A program made the position numbers and the translations under genes. Source: Bog-793 sp963823945 (GTDB lineage Bacteria > Actinomycetota > Acidimicrobiia > Acidimicrobiales > Bog-793). Taken from it: a stretch of 64,000 bases of DNA. The notes under the pieces were generated by a model. It was given only the letters and a program-made list of their open reading frames with translations. It was not told the DNA's origin and did not search any database. The DNA is taken from positions 1 to 64,000 of the forward strand of contig CAWGNK010000008.1 in the NCBI GenBank assembly GCA_963823945.1, given 5' to 3'. This document shows positions 50,145-57,560 of the stretch, one piece after another. Numbering within the stretch: position 1 is the stretch's first letter; each line of letters opens with the position of its first letter.

Positions 50145-51104
50145 TCACCTTCGGATATACCCATGCGAGGCGAGAAACGCTCGCAAATCTCTTATGTATG
50201 CGCTCACACTGTCCCGACCTGCCGGGAACGCCAAGTAGCGCGTGTTCAGGTGATTCAGGAAGTGGAATGCTACGGAACACCTACCCAGTTCGCATTCGTC
50301 TGCGGCCCAGGCTGCGAGTACCCCCCGGTCGTCATACGGCGGAGAATGGCCAACATCGTTGAATAGGGACTTCCAAAAGGCGGCATCGAGGGCAATCCAA
50401 TGCGGCCATTCTCTCGTGACGTTCACCAGACCGCTTTCATCTGAAGCCATCTTCAGCACTCGCAGTGGAAAGGCGGAGCGGGCGAAATCTGTGAACGTGT
50501 ACGCGAAGGCGTTGTCTCCGGTGATCAACACCGCGCCCTTCCCAGCTGGGACCAAGACGGCAGCCGGATTACCTATGTTCACGGCGCTGTTCGAGATCCC
50601 GCCGTCGGCTCCGATGAGATTCAGCAGAGTGCAGCAATGCATCCCGAGTGTGGCCACGGGAACGATCACCGTTGGTTCGAAACTCGATCCGAGCCTAGCG
50701 ATGCACATCGCCGACTCCGGATAGTCATGAAGGATTCCTCTCCATGAATCTCGCGTATAGGCAAGGCCGAACAGAGTGGCCGGATCCGACGCGAGAAAGT
50801 CAAACGTGCGAGTGATCCCGTCGGTGGTCACCGAAACTCTTGGGTTGGCTATCCTGAGATTCGTCATCGCAGTCCCTGAAAGCACGGCTGAGTATGATTC
50901 AAGACGCGCTACCAGACGCACCACATCACCGCGACGCGTTCTGTTGGGTATCGGGCCCGTACACGAGTAAGACCTTGTTGTGAATGCCGGACCGCTCGTG
51001 ATCACGACCTTCGAGGCAGGGGTTGCTGGGGAAGCATCGCTCGGGATTGCACCCATTACGGCAACTCCCAGTAGCAGCGCGGCCAGAGTCAGTGAACGCT
51101 TCAT
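50145..51104 (-). CDS. Secreted protein of unknown function
   Basis: A 319-residue protein with a clear signal peptide (MKRSLTLAALLLGVAVMGAI, cleavage near PSDASPA). The mature domain is beta-rich up to about residue 200 (DVVRLVARLESYSAVLSGTA, PTVIVPVATLGMHCCTLLNL). A C-terminal part with Trp and acidic residues follows (REWPHWIALDAAFWKSLFND, AWAADECELGRC). Six Cys suggest disulfides. No family is recognised. The start is firm: GGGAGG lies 5 bases before ATG 51104. Composition is AT-richer than core genes, fitting the accessory island between fabD and tRNA-Leu. Confidence 0.78.
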   Translation of the reverse strand: MKRSLTLAALLLGVAVMGAIPSDASPATPASKVVITSGPAFTTRSYSCTGPIPNRTRRGDVVRLVARLESYSAVLSGTAMTNLRIANPRVSVTTDGITRTFDFLASDPATLFGLAYTRDSWRGILHDYPESAMCIARLGSSFEPTVIVPVATLGMHCCTLLNLIGADGGISNSAVNIGNPAAVLVPAGKGAVLITGDNAFAYTFTDFARSAFPLRVLKMASDESGLVNVTREWPHWIALDAAFWKSLFNDVGHSPPYDDRGVLAAWAADECELGRCSVAFHFLNHLNTRYLAFPAGRDSVSAYIRDLRAFLASHGYIRR

Positions 51105-51206
51105 CTAGCCTCCCGACTGCAACGCCTCATGGCATTGCGCCGAACCAGCCACGATGCGGGGGTGCACCTGCCGACGGCGCCCAGCCAGCGATTCGGAGCA
51201 TGCCAG

Positions 51207-51602
51207 TCATTTCTTCAACGCCATCCGGATCCAGGGCCATTCGTAGTGCTTGCTCTCTAGCTTCTTGCCCCTTGCGAGGGCCACTGCTCCTAGAAGCGAG
51301 ACGAGCGGTAGTGGCAGGTAGTTCTTCACCCCTCTGAAGTGAGTTTGGAACACAAGTCGGCTTCCTGGAGTCGCATCGACTCGGAAGACATCGCTACATG
51401 ATCGGCCGGTGTGGACGATCTTCAGCTGGAGTTCGTGACGACCGGGGACAACTCCGAAGGATTTGGTCTGAAACGCCCACATCTTGCCCACAGCCACGCC
51501 GTCGATGAAGACGGTGTAGGACCTGACGACATCTTGGAGGACGTTGCGTCGCTTGACGACGATGTAACCAAGTTCGCCGGACTCGTTGAAAGTCGCTGTC
51601 AC
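51207..51602 (-). CDS. Hypothetical protein with PEGA-like beta domain
   Basis: A 131-residue protein. The pattern SYTVFIDGVAVGKMWAFQTK, FGVVPGRHELQLKI, then GRSCSDVFRVDATPGSRLVF matches the layout of the gene at 27027-27527 and of PEGA-like beta sandwiches. A C-terminal hydrophobic stretch (LPLPLVSLLGAVALARG) may be a membrane anchor. GTG 51602 is taken as the start. It has no ribosome site, but CACAAT lies 7 bases upstream, consistent with a leaderless mRNA. The frame is open far upstream through non-coding-looking sequence, so the start is tentative. Confidence 0.6.
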   Translation of the reverse strand: MTATFNESGELGYIVVKRRNVLQDVVRSYTVFIDGVAVGKMWAFQTKSFGVVPGRHELQLKIVHTGRSCSDVFRVDATPGSRLVFQTHFRGVKNYLPLPLVSLLGAVALARGKKLESKHYEWPWIRMALKK

Positions 51603-52061
51603 CTTCGAGATTGTGCCAGATGGTCGGTCCGGTGACCGGCTGGGGCTTCCACGGGCCCGCACGTGCTGAGCAAGGGCACACGCGAAGTGTCGGGTGCGCG
51701 CCCTGCAACAGAGCACCCGCAAACCGCACGGGGTTTGCTTCGGCGCATGGCATGTGGCGACCAATAGCCAGGTCCTGCGGGGCGGGCGGCCGTGTGCTCG
51801 CTTTGTCGGGCCGTCGGCGTCTCGCCGAGGGAGCCTGGCGAACGCCGGCGGGCCGGGCGGAGGTGGGGCTGCGCCCCAGTATTGCGGGCCGTCGCCGCTG
51901 ACGTGCCGGGCCGACTTCGCCGAGGGTCTTCTCGACGGGGAAGCGGAGGTGACCGTAGATCGACTGGCCGTTCGAGCCTGATCGTCGGCTACCCCGAGAC
52001 CGGATTGTGACCACGGGCGCCCTGCAAGAGAGACGCACGCGTCCGACCTGCCAGAACACGG
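51603..52061. other. Gap between the PEGA-like gene and tRNA-Leu
   Basis: About 460 bases without a supported gene. The right side lies directly against the 3' end of tRNA-Leu, a common integration target. No copy of the tRNA 3' end was found within the neighbouring 5 kb by eye, and no integrase is present. It may be decayed accessory sequence. Confidence 0.4.
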
Positions 52062-52144
52062 TGCCCGGAGCGGGATTCGAACCCGCACGCCCTTGCGGAC
52101 AGAGGCTTTTGAGGCCTCCGCGTCTACCATTCCGCCATCCGGGC
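52062..52144 (-). tRNA. tRNA-Leu (CAA)
   Basis: On the minus strand GCCCGGA pairs with TCCGGGC, discriminator A, no encoded CCA. The anticodon stem GAGGC/GCCTC encloses the loop CTCAAAA, giving anticodon CAA (52109-52111), reading UUG codons. A long variable arm (CTGTCCGCAAGGGCG region) and the T arm GTTCGAATC confirm a class II leucine tRNA of 83 bases. It sits between the accessory island and menC. Confidence 0.94.
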
Positions 52145-52217
52145 CCGACGGTGGAGACCGCCGCCCGACCCAGGTTATCGAGCGGAGGATCGTCGTTCCC
52201 CGACGCGCGATCCTTAC

Positions 52218-53348
52218 GTGATGCGGATCCTCGCGGTCGAGCTGCGCCGGCTCGAGCTCGAGCTCATGGCGCCGCTCGTGACGGCGACCGGCACACACCG
52301 GCGACGTCCGGTCATTCTCGTGCACCTCGAAACCGAGAGCGGTGGGGGGGATGGCGAGTGCGACGCGCTCGCCGAACCGAACTACACGACCGAGTACGCC
52401 GACGCGGCGGAGGCCGTGCTTGCCGGGCAACTCATCCCGCTGCTCCTCGCTGGCGCCGGCCGGGCCGGCGAGGTCGGCACGGCGGAGGAGGCGTTCGGCC
52501 GGCTTGCCGCCGTGTCCGGCAATCCGATGGCGAAGGCCGCCGTCGAGATGGCGCTCCTCGACGCCGAGCTGCGTGCCAGCGGCCGTTCGCTTGCCGCGTC
52601 GCTCGGCGTTGCGCGGTCCTCGATCCCTGCTGGTGCGACAGTCGGCATCGGCTCAGTCGCGGGCGTCATCGACGCCGCCCGCGCCGCCGTCGCGTGCGGC
52701 TACCGGCGCCTGAAGCTGAAGATCGCCCCCGGGCACGACGTCGGCCCGCTCGCCGCGCTGCGCCGGGAGCTGCCGGACATGATCCTGGTCGCCGACGCCA
52801 ACGGCTCCTATGACCTCGCCGACCCGGACGACCGGGCCGCGCTGCGTGCGATCGACGAGCTCGGCCTGGCGGCCATCGAGCAGCCGCTCGCGGCGGGCGA
52901 TTTCGCCGGTTCGGCGCGGCTGGCGGGCGAGCTCGCGACCCCGGTCGTCCTCGACGAGTCGATCGACTCGCCGGCCGCGGCGGAGGCGGCGCTCGCGGCC
53001 CGGGCGTGCGCCGGCGTGTCGGTAAAACCTGCCCGTCTCGGCGGGATCGGCGCCGCGGTGCGCGTCCACGACGCCTGCGTCGCAGCCGGCGTGCACCTCT
53101 CGATCGGGGGGATGCTCGAGGCGGGTCTCGCCCGCGCCGCGACGATCGCCGTCGGCGCGCTCCGCGGCTTCGACCTGCCCGGTGATCTCGGGGCGTCGGA
53201 TCGCTACTTCCGCCCCGACGTGACGGCCCCGCACGTGCTCGTCGACGGGGAGCTCGCCGTGCCGGCGGGCCTGGGCCTCGGTGTCGAGCTCGACCCTGGT
53301 GTCGTGGGGGCCGCGAGCGCGAGGTGCCGCGCCTTCCGGCCGTCGTAG
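52218..53348 (+). CDS. menC: o-Succinylbenzoate synthase (enolase superfamily)
   Basis: MenC dehydrates SHCHC to o-succinylbenzoate in menaquinone synthesis. A 376-residue enolase-superfamily barrel. The capping domain starts ILAVELRRLELELMAPLVTA. The barrel carries the KxK base (RLKLKIAPG), metal ligands Asp in LVADANGSYDL, Glu in IEQPLAAGDF and Asp in VVLDESIDS, and the second lysine in GVSVKPARLGGIGAAVRVHD. The close relative N-acylamino-acid racemase shares these motifs, and many actinobacterial members do both reactions. The start is GTG 52218 or ATG 52221. No other men gene is visible here. Confidence 0.88.
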   Translation: MMRILAVELRRLELELMAPLVTATGTHRRRPVILVHLETESGGGDGECDALAEPNYTTEYADAAEAVLAGQLIPLLLAGAGRAGEVGTAEEAFGRLAAVSGNPMAKAAVEMALLDAELRASGRSLAASLGVARSSIPAGATVGIGSVAGVIDAARAAVACGYRRLKLKIAPGHDVGPLAALRRELPDMILVADANGSYDLADPDDRAALRAIDELGLAAIEQPLAAGDFAGSARLAGELATPVVLDESIDSPAAAEAALAARACAGVSVKPARLGGIGAAVRVHDACVAAGVHLSIGGMLEAGLARAATIAVGALRGFDLPGDLGASDRYFRPDVTAPHVLVDGELAVPAGLGLGVELDPGVVGAASARCRAFRPS

Positions 53349-53351
53349 ACT
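53346..53351 (+). promoter_or_regulatory. -10 element placed for leaderless transcript of the coiled-coil gene
   Basis: TAGACT lies 7 bases before ATG 53359, overlapping the menC stop. Same geometry as the def and rpe promoters. Confidence 0.5.
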
Positions 53352-53358
53352 CGCGGCC

Positions 53359-53661
53359 ATGCGGCCGGGTCTCACCGATCGCCGCCAGCGCACCGAGCGG
53401 CGGTTGTTCGACGTCTCGGCGCGCCTCGACCGGGCCCACGCCGAACTCGAGGTGATCGAGGCGCAGCTGGACGCGCTCGCCGAGCAGGCCGACGAGGCCA
53501 AGGTGCGCGCCGTCGTGGCCGAGACGCCGCTCGCCCAGCAGGTGTGGACGGAGGCGCAACGCCACGCCGACCAGATGGCGCACACGCGGGACGCCGCGCT
53601 GCGGGCGATCGCCGAGCTCGAGCGCGCCCAGGATGAGCTGATCGGCGCCCTCCTCGTCTAG
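53359..53661 (+). CDS. Small coiled-coil protein of unknown function
   Basis: A 100-residue, highly charged, almost wholly helical protein (RRQRTERRLFDVSARLDRAH, AELEVIEAQLDALAEQADEA, KVRAVVAETPLAQQVWTEAQ, LRAIAELERAQDELIGALL) with heptad-like spacing. No membrane segment and no known domain. It follows menC by 10 bases and has its own TAGACT box 7 bases before the ATG. It lies 97 bases upstream of the ANTAR response regulator gene, but any link between them is only positional. Confidence 0.75.
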   Translation: MRPGLTDRRQRTERRLFDVSARLDRAHAELEVIEAQLDALAEQADEAKVRAVVAETPLAQQVWTEAQRHADQMAHTRDAALRAIAELERAQDELIGALLV

Positions 53662-53758
53662 CGTCCCGTCCTGAGCGGCGCGATCGATGCGCGGCACCAG
53701 GAGGGCGGGCGGGGCCGATGCCGGAATCACCCGACACAACCAGGAACGGGGGCGACAA

Positions 53759-54355
53759 GTGGCCAGGACCGTAGTGATCGCCGAGGACGAGGCTGTCGTG
53801 CGGCTCGACCTGTGCGAGATCCTCGCGGAGGAGGGCTTCGAGGTCGTCGGTTCGACCGGGCGCGGCGACGAGGCGGTCGAGCTCGTCCGCAAGCTCCACC
53901 CCGACCTCGTCATCCTGGACATCAAGATGCCGGGGATGGACGGGCTGCAGGCCGCCGCCGAGATCCATTCCTCGGTGCGCACCGCCGTCGTCATCCTCAC
54001 GGCCTTCAGTGAGCGCAACTTCATCGAGCGTGCCCGCGACGCCGGCGCCCAGGCCTACCTCGTGAAGCCGTTCCAGCGCGAGGAGCTCCTGCCGGCGATC
54101 GAGGTCGCCCTCGGCCGCTTCGCCGAGGCCCAGGCGCTCGAGGCGGAGTTCGCCACCCTCGGCGACGACGAGATCGGCCAGGCCCAGCGCCGCGAGACCC
54201 GTCTCGCCGTCGACCGCGCCAAGGGCCTCCTGATGGACGATCACGCCATGACCGAGCCCGAGGCGTTCGCTTTCATCGAGAAGGCCGCCCAGGAGCGCGG
54301 CCAGACGATCCGCGGCACCGCCCAGGCGGTCGCCGAAGGCTCGCTCGCGCCTTGA
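53759..54355 (+). CDS. pdtaR: Response regulator with ANTAR RNA-binding output domain (PdtaR-like)
   Basis: A 198-residue regulator. The receiver domain (1-120) has the acidic pair in VVIAEDEAVVRLDL, phospho-acceptor Asp54 in LVILDIKMPGMDG, and Lys103 in AYLVKPFQREEL. A helix links it to an ANTAR domain (about 140-195; RRETRLAVDRAKGLLMDDHA, then EPEAFAFIEKAAQERG), which binds paired hexaloop hairpins in nascent RNA and prevents termination. It matches mycobacterial PdtaR (Rv1626), which responds to the kinase PdtaS; no kinase gene is adjacent. The start is GTG 53759. Its stop overlaps the ABC ATPase start (TTGA). Confidence 0.92.
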   Translation: MARTVVIAEDEAVVRLDLCEILAEEGFEVVGSTGRGDEAVELVRKLHPDLVILDIKMPGMDGLQAAAEIHSSVRTAVVILTAFSERNFIERARDAGAQAYLVKPFQREELLPAIEVALGRFAEAQALEAEFATLGDDEIGQAQRRETRLAVDRAKGLLMDDHAMTEPEAFAFIEKAAQERGQTIRGTAQAVAEGSLAP

Positions 54356-55701
54356 GCCAGCCGGGATCTGTCGATCTCGCGTTCCGAGGGTCGGCGCCGG
54401 CGCTGATCCTGGCGGCGCACGGCCCGGGGCGCCACGGCGGGTTCTTCCTGCTCGGCCTCCTCGTCCTCGCCGCCCTCGTCTTCCTCGTCGTCCGGCTGAG
54501 CGCGCGCACCGGTTCCCGGAAGCGGTCGGGCGATGCCGGCGGCTCCTGGGGACACCCTGACACGCGGCCGGCGTCACCGGGTGGCCCCCCCGGCGGCGAA
54601 GAAGCTGGAGTCGGGCTCGCCGGGATTCCCGTGCCTCCCGCCTCGAGCGGGACTGAACCGGCCGGGGCGACGGAACCCGCCGGCGTGACCCAGACCCCCG
54701 CGCCCGGGATGGGTGCGGACGCGGTCGTTCCCACCGCCCAGCCCGAGGTGTGGACGAGGGTTCCCGATGACGGCTGGGCGGTCGAGACCCACGGGCTCAC
54801 GAAGCGCTTCGGCGCAAACGTCGCGGTGAACGAGGTGGAGCTGCGGGTGCCGCGAGGATGCGCCTTCGGCTACCTGGGGCCGAACGGGGCCGGCAAGACG
54901 ACACTGATCCGGACCCTTCTCGGACTGACCCGGGCGGACGGCGGCACGATGTCGCTGCTCGGGATCCCGGTGCCCCAGGAGCGCGCTCGGGCGCTCGCAC
55001 GCGTCGGTGCGATCGTCGACGAGCCGCGGTTCCACGACCACCTGACGGGACGGGAGAACCTGCGGCTGCTGGCGGCGGCCCGCGGCGCCGGTGCCGAGGG
55101 GCGGATCGACCCGGGCTTCGAGCGGGTGGGGCTCACCGAGCGGGCCGACGACAAGGTGGCCTCGTACTCCATGGGCATGCGTCAGCGCCTGGGGGTGGCG
55201 GCGTGCCTGCTCGGTGACCCGGAGCTGCTCATCCTGGACGAGCCGATGAACGGGCTCGACCCCGCCGGGATGCAGGGCATGCGGACGATGATCAAGAGCC
55301 TCGTCAGCGAGGGACGGACGGTGGTGCTGTCGTCGCACCTCCTCGACGAGGTCGAGCGCACCTGTGACGCCGTGGCGATCGTCGACCGCGGCCGCGTGAT
55401 CCGCCAGGGCCCGATCGCCGAGCTGCTGCACAGCACGACCAACCCAGTCCTGCAGATCGACTGCAGCGACGCCGAGTCGGCGGCCCGCGTGATCGCCGCC
55501 GCGAATCTCGCCACCGGCACCACGATTGGCCAAACTGGGCTCACCGTCACGCTGCGGGAGGGCGGGAACCGCGAGACCGTCGCGGAGATCAACCGGCTGC
55601 TCGTCGAGGCGGGGGTCCTCGTCTATCGCCTGCAGGAGGTGCGCACGTCGCTTGAGGACTGGTTCTTGTCGGTGACGAGCCGGTTCGGGGAGCAGGCATG
55701 A
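54352..55701 (+). CDS. Membrane-tethered ABC exporter ATPase
   Basis: A 449-residue protein. Residues 29-50 form a hydrophobic helix (GGFFLLGLLVLAALVFLVVR), followed by a 90-residue Gly/Pro/Ala linker. The ABC ATPase begins near 143 (AVETHGLTKRFGANVAVNEV), with Walker A YLGPNGAGKTTLIRT, signature YSMGMRQRLGVAACLL, Walker B LLILDEPMNGLDPAG, H-loop LSSHLLDEV, and a C-terminal regulatory part. ABC-2 ATPases are normally soluble and about 300 residues, so the tether is unusual. A GTG at 54750 could start a conventional version. TTGA overlap with pdtaR and ATGA overlap with the permease indicate an operon. Confidence 0.88.
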   Translation: MSQPGSVDLAFRGSAPALILAAHGPGRHGGFFLLGLLVLAALVFLVVRLSARTGSRKRSGDAGGSWGHPDTRPASPGGPPGGEEAGVGLAGIPVPPASSGTEPAGATEPAGVTQTPAPGMGADAVVPTAQPEVWTRVPDDGWAVETHGLTKRFGANVAVNEVELRVPRGCAFGYLGPNGAGKTTLIRTLLGLTRADGGTMSLLGIPVPQERARALARVGAIVDEPRFHDHLTGRENLRLLAAARGAGAEGRIDPGFERVGLTERADDKVASYSMGMRQRLGVAACLLGDPELLILDEPMNGLDPAGMQGMRTMIKSLVSEGRTVVLSSHLLDEVERTCDAVAIVDRGRVIRQGPIAELLHSTTNPVLQIDCSDAESAARVIAAANLATGTTIGQTGLTVTLREGGNRETVAEINRLLVEAGVLVYRLQEVRTSLEDWFLSVTSRFGEQA

Positions 55702-56837
55702 CCGGCCCCGGCGCCGTCCCGACCGTCCCGAACCCGGCCCCGGCACCGGCGGGTCGGCTCGCCCGTACTCGTCGCGGATCCGGCGGTGGTTCGGTTGTGG
55801 GGCCGGGTTCGTGGATCCCGTCCTGGGACCTCATCACGACCAAGCAGCTCGAGCTGCGCAAACGCCGCGGCCTCATGGTCGCCGTATTCCTGCTCACGCT
55901 GGGCCTTCCCGTCCTCGTCCTCGGCCTGCGGCTGGCCTTCCACGTCTTCGACCCGAGGAGCTACGGTCCGGCGGGGAGCCCGAGCGTCTTCTCCGCCCTG
56001 TGCAATCCGATGGCGGATTTCGGTTTCATCATCGCCGCGACGCTCGGCGCTTCGGCGGGCACGACCGACCTGGCGGCCGGCGTCTTCCGCCACCTCGTGA
56101 TCACCGGCCGGTCGCGGATCTCGCTCTACCTCGCGCGGATCCCTGCCGGCCTTTCGATCGTGCTGCCGCTCGTCGCCGTGGCGTTCGCGATGGTGTGCCT
56201 GGTGACCGCCTACGAGGGCACCCCCCAGGCCACCTCGGTCAGCTACAACGGCCTCACCGTCCCGCTTGGGCTCAAGCAGCACGGGCTGGAGCTTCAGCTC
56301 CTGAAGCACCCCAAGGAGGTCGACATGGCCCTCGGCTCAGGGCCAGCCTCCGCCCAGGCCGGCATGAAGTTCATCGACCGGAATATGCCCACGATCTACC
56401 GCGACTACGTGGCCGACGTGCCCACGGTGCTCAACCCGGCGATGAACGAGATGGTCAAGATCGGACTGTGGATCGAGCTCGAGGTGACAATCGGGTTCAT
56501 GGTCGGCCTCGGTCTCGGGTCGCTGACCGGCCAGCGGACGGTCGCCACGATCCTGATGATCGTGCTCGAGATCATCGTCACGCCGATCCTCGCGAGGGTC
56601 GCGATCCCTTATTTCCTCAACGGCCAACGGCTCATCGTCGGCGTGGCGATGGACCAACTCCGACCTGCCGGACTGGCAGGCAGCCTGGGAAGCGGTGGCG
56701 GCAGGGTGCTCTTCGGGGGACGGGGAGTCCTTATGATCCCGCCGATGCCGACGTGGGCGATGGTCTCCGTGATCGTCGGCTGGATCGTCGGTTGGTCGAT
56801 CCTCGGCGCCTGGCGGATGGCCACGCGCGACGCCTGA
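55698..56837 (+). CDS. ABC-2 type exporter permease
   Basis: A 379-residue membrane subunit for the preceding ATPase. A Pro/Gly-rich N-terminus (to about 40) is followed by a helix (RGLMVAVFLLTLGLPVLVLG), an outer loop, a helix pair (FGFIIAATLGASAGTTDLAA, with GVFRHLVITGRSRISLYLAR) and LSIVLPLVAVAFAMVCLV. After a long polar loop come the C-terminal helices (LEVTIGFMVGLGLGSLTGQR, TVATILMIVLEIIVTPILAR, AMVSVIVGWIVGWSILGAW). The substrate is unknown. The ATGA overlap indicates translational coupling. Confidence 0.87.
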   Translation: MTGPGAVPTVPNPAPAPAGRLARTRRGSGGGSVVGPGSWIPSWDLITTKQLELRKRRGLMVAVFLLTLGLPVLVLGLRLAFHVFDPRSYGPAGSPSVFSALCNPMADFGFIIAATLGASAGTTDLAAGVFRHLVITGRSRISLYLARIPAGLSIVLPLVAVAFAMVCLVTAYEGTPQATSVSYNGLTVPLGLKQHGLELQLLKHPKEVDMALGSGPASAQAGMKFIDRNMPTIYRDYVADVPTVLNPAMNEMVKIGLWIELEVTIGFMVGLGLGSLTGQRTVATILMIVLEIIVTPILARVAIPYFLNGQRLIVGVAMDQLRPAGLAGSLGSGGGRVLFGGRGVLMIPPMPTWAMVSVIVGWIVGWSILGAWRMATRDA

Positions 56838-56931
56838 GCCGGTGCCCGTCGCAGCGGGCGGGCGCCCGAGCAAGGTCCGCCGTCCGTGCCCCGCAGCCTG
56901 GCAGCTCGTCGTCTAGCGGGGCGCTCGCCGA

Positions 56932-56948
56932 CCGCACGTCCCGTGCGG
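56932..56948 (-). terminator. Hairpin after the second ECF sigma gene
   Basis: CCGCACG-TCC-CGTGCGG, a 7-bp stem 11 bases beyond the sigma gene stop at 56960, in the gap between two convergent operons. Confidence 0.45.
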
Positions 56949-56959
56949 ATGGGGTCTCC

Positions 56960-57541
56960 TCAGGAGGGGACGCCGAGAACCTGCCGGAGGTCGTTGCGGG
57001 CCCGTTCGATCTGCTTGCGCACGGTCGACTCGGCGATCCCGAGCGACCTGGCGGCCTCCTTCGTGGGCATGCCGACGGCAAGACAGAGCACCGCGCAGCG
57101 CCGCTGCGCGGCGGGCATCGCCTGGAGGGCGCGCTCGATCCCGACAGCCAGGGTTGCCTCGTCCGCCACGTCCGGCGAGGCCGGGTCGTCATCGAGGGCG
57201 AGGTCCGGCCGGCGCTGCCGCCGGACGAGCCGGAAGGCGACCCGGTAGGCGTAGCCCGCGGGGTTCGCGCCGCGTCGTACCCGTCGCCAGTGCCCGAAGG
57301 TCCTCGCGAACGCCTCCTGGGCGACATCCTCGGCGTTCTCCCGGCTCGTTCCGCCCAGCTCGAGCGCGCGAACGAGGCGCGGATAGTGCGCCTCGTAGAC
57401 GGCGATGAAGCTGTCGTCGACGCCCCCGGCAACGGGCTTGTCGGCCCGCTGCTCGGGGGCGTTGTCCGGCACGCCGGAGAGCTGGCTCTCGGCGGGAGGG
57501 GCGGTGTCCACGGCTAACAGATGAGCACGATTCGCGCTCAT
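56960..57541 (-). CDS. ECF-family RNA polymerase sigma factor
   Basis: A 193-residue sigma factor. After 40 variable residues, region 2 (about 42-105) reads DDSFIAVYEAHYPRLVRALE, NAEDVAQEAFARTFGHWRRV, AGYAYRVAFRLVRRQ. Region 4 (about 130-190) reads VGIERALQAMPAAQRRCAVL, then GMPTKEAARSLGIAESTVRK and QIERARNDLRQVLG. It resembles SigE/SIG-type ECFs of actinobacteria. ATG 57541 lies inside an inverted repeat (57512-57550); GTG 57511 just below it is an alternative start giving 183 residues. It is the second gene of the unit, 19 bases after the collagen-like membrane protein, the reverse of the usual sigma-first order. Confidence 0.92.
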   Translation of the reverse strand: MSANRAHLLAVDTAPPAESQLSGVPDNAPEQRADKPVAGGVDDSFIAVYEAHYPRLVRALELGGTSRENAEDVAQEAFARTFGHWRRVRRGANPAGYAYRVAFRLVRRQRRPDLALDDDPASPDVADEATLAVGIERALQAMPAAQRRCAVLCLAVGMPTKEAARSLGIAESTVRKQIERARNDLRQVLGVPS

Positions 57542-57550
57542 CTGCTAGCC
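57512..57550 (-). promoter_or_regulatory. Inverted repeat covering the ECF sigma start codon
   Basis: In the mRNA sense, GGCTAGCAGATGAGC pairs with GCTCATCTGTTAGCC at 14 of 15 Watson-Crick positions, the last being a G-U pair, around a 9-base loop. The ATG of the sigma gene (57539-57541) is in the 5' arm, so folding would hide the start. It lies 10 bases after the upstream stop codon. Confidence 0.65.
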
Positions 57551-57560
57551 GCGGAGGGGT

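Noticed and set aside
52062..52144. tRNA-Leu as a proven integration site
   Set aside because: No integrase and no second copy of the tRNA 3' end were seen in the neighbouring island, so only a composition argument remains.
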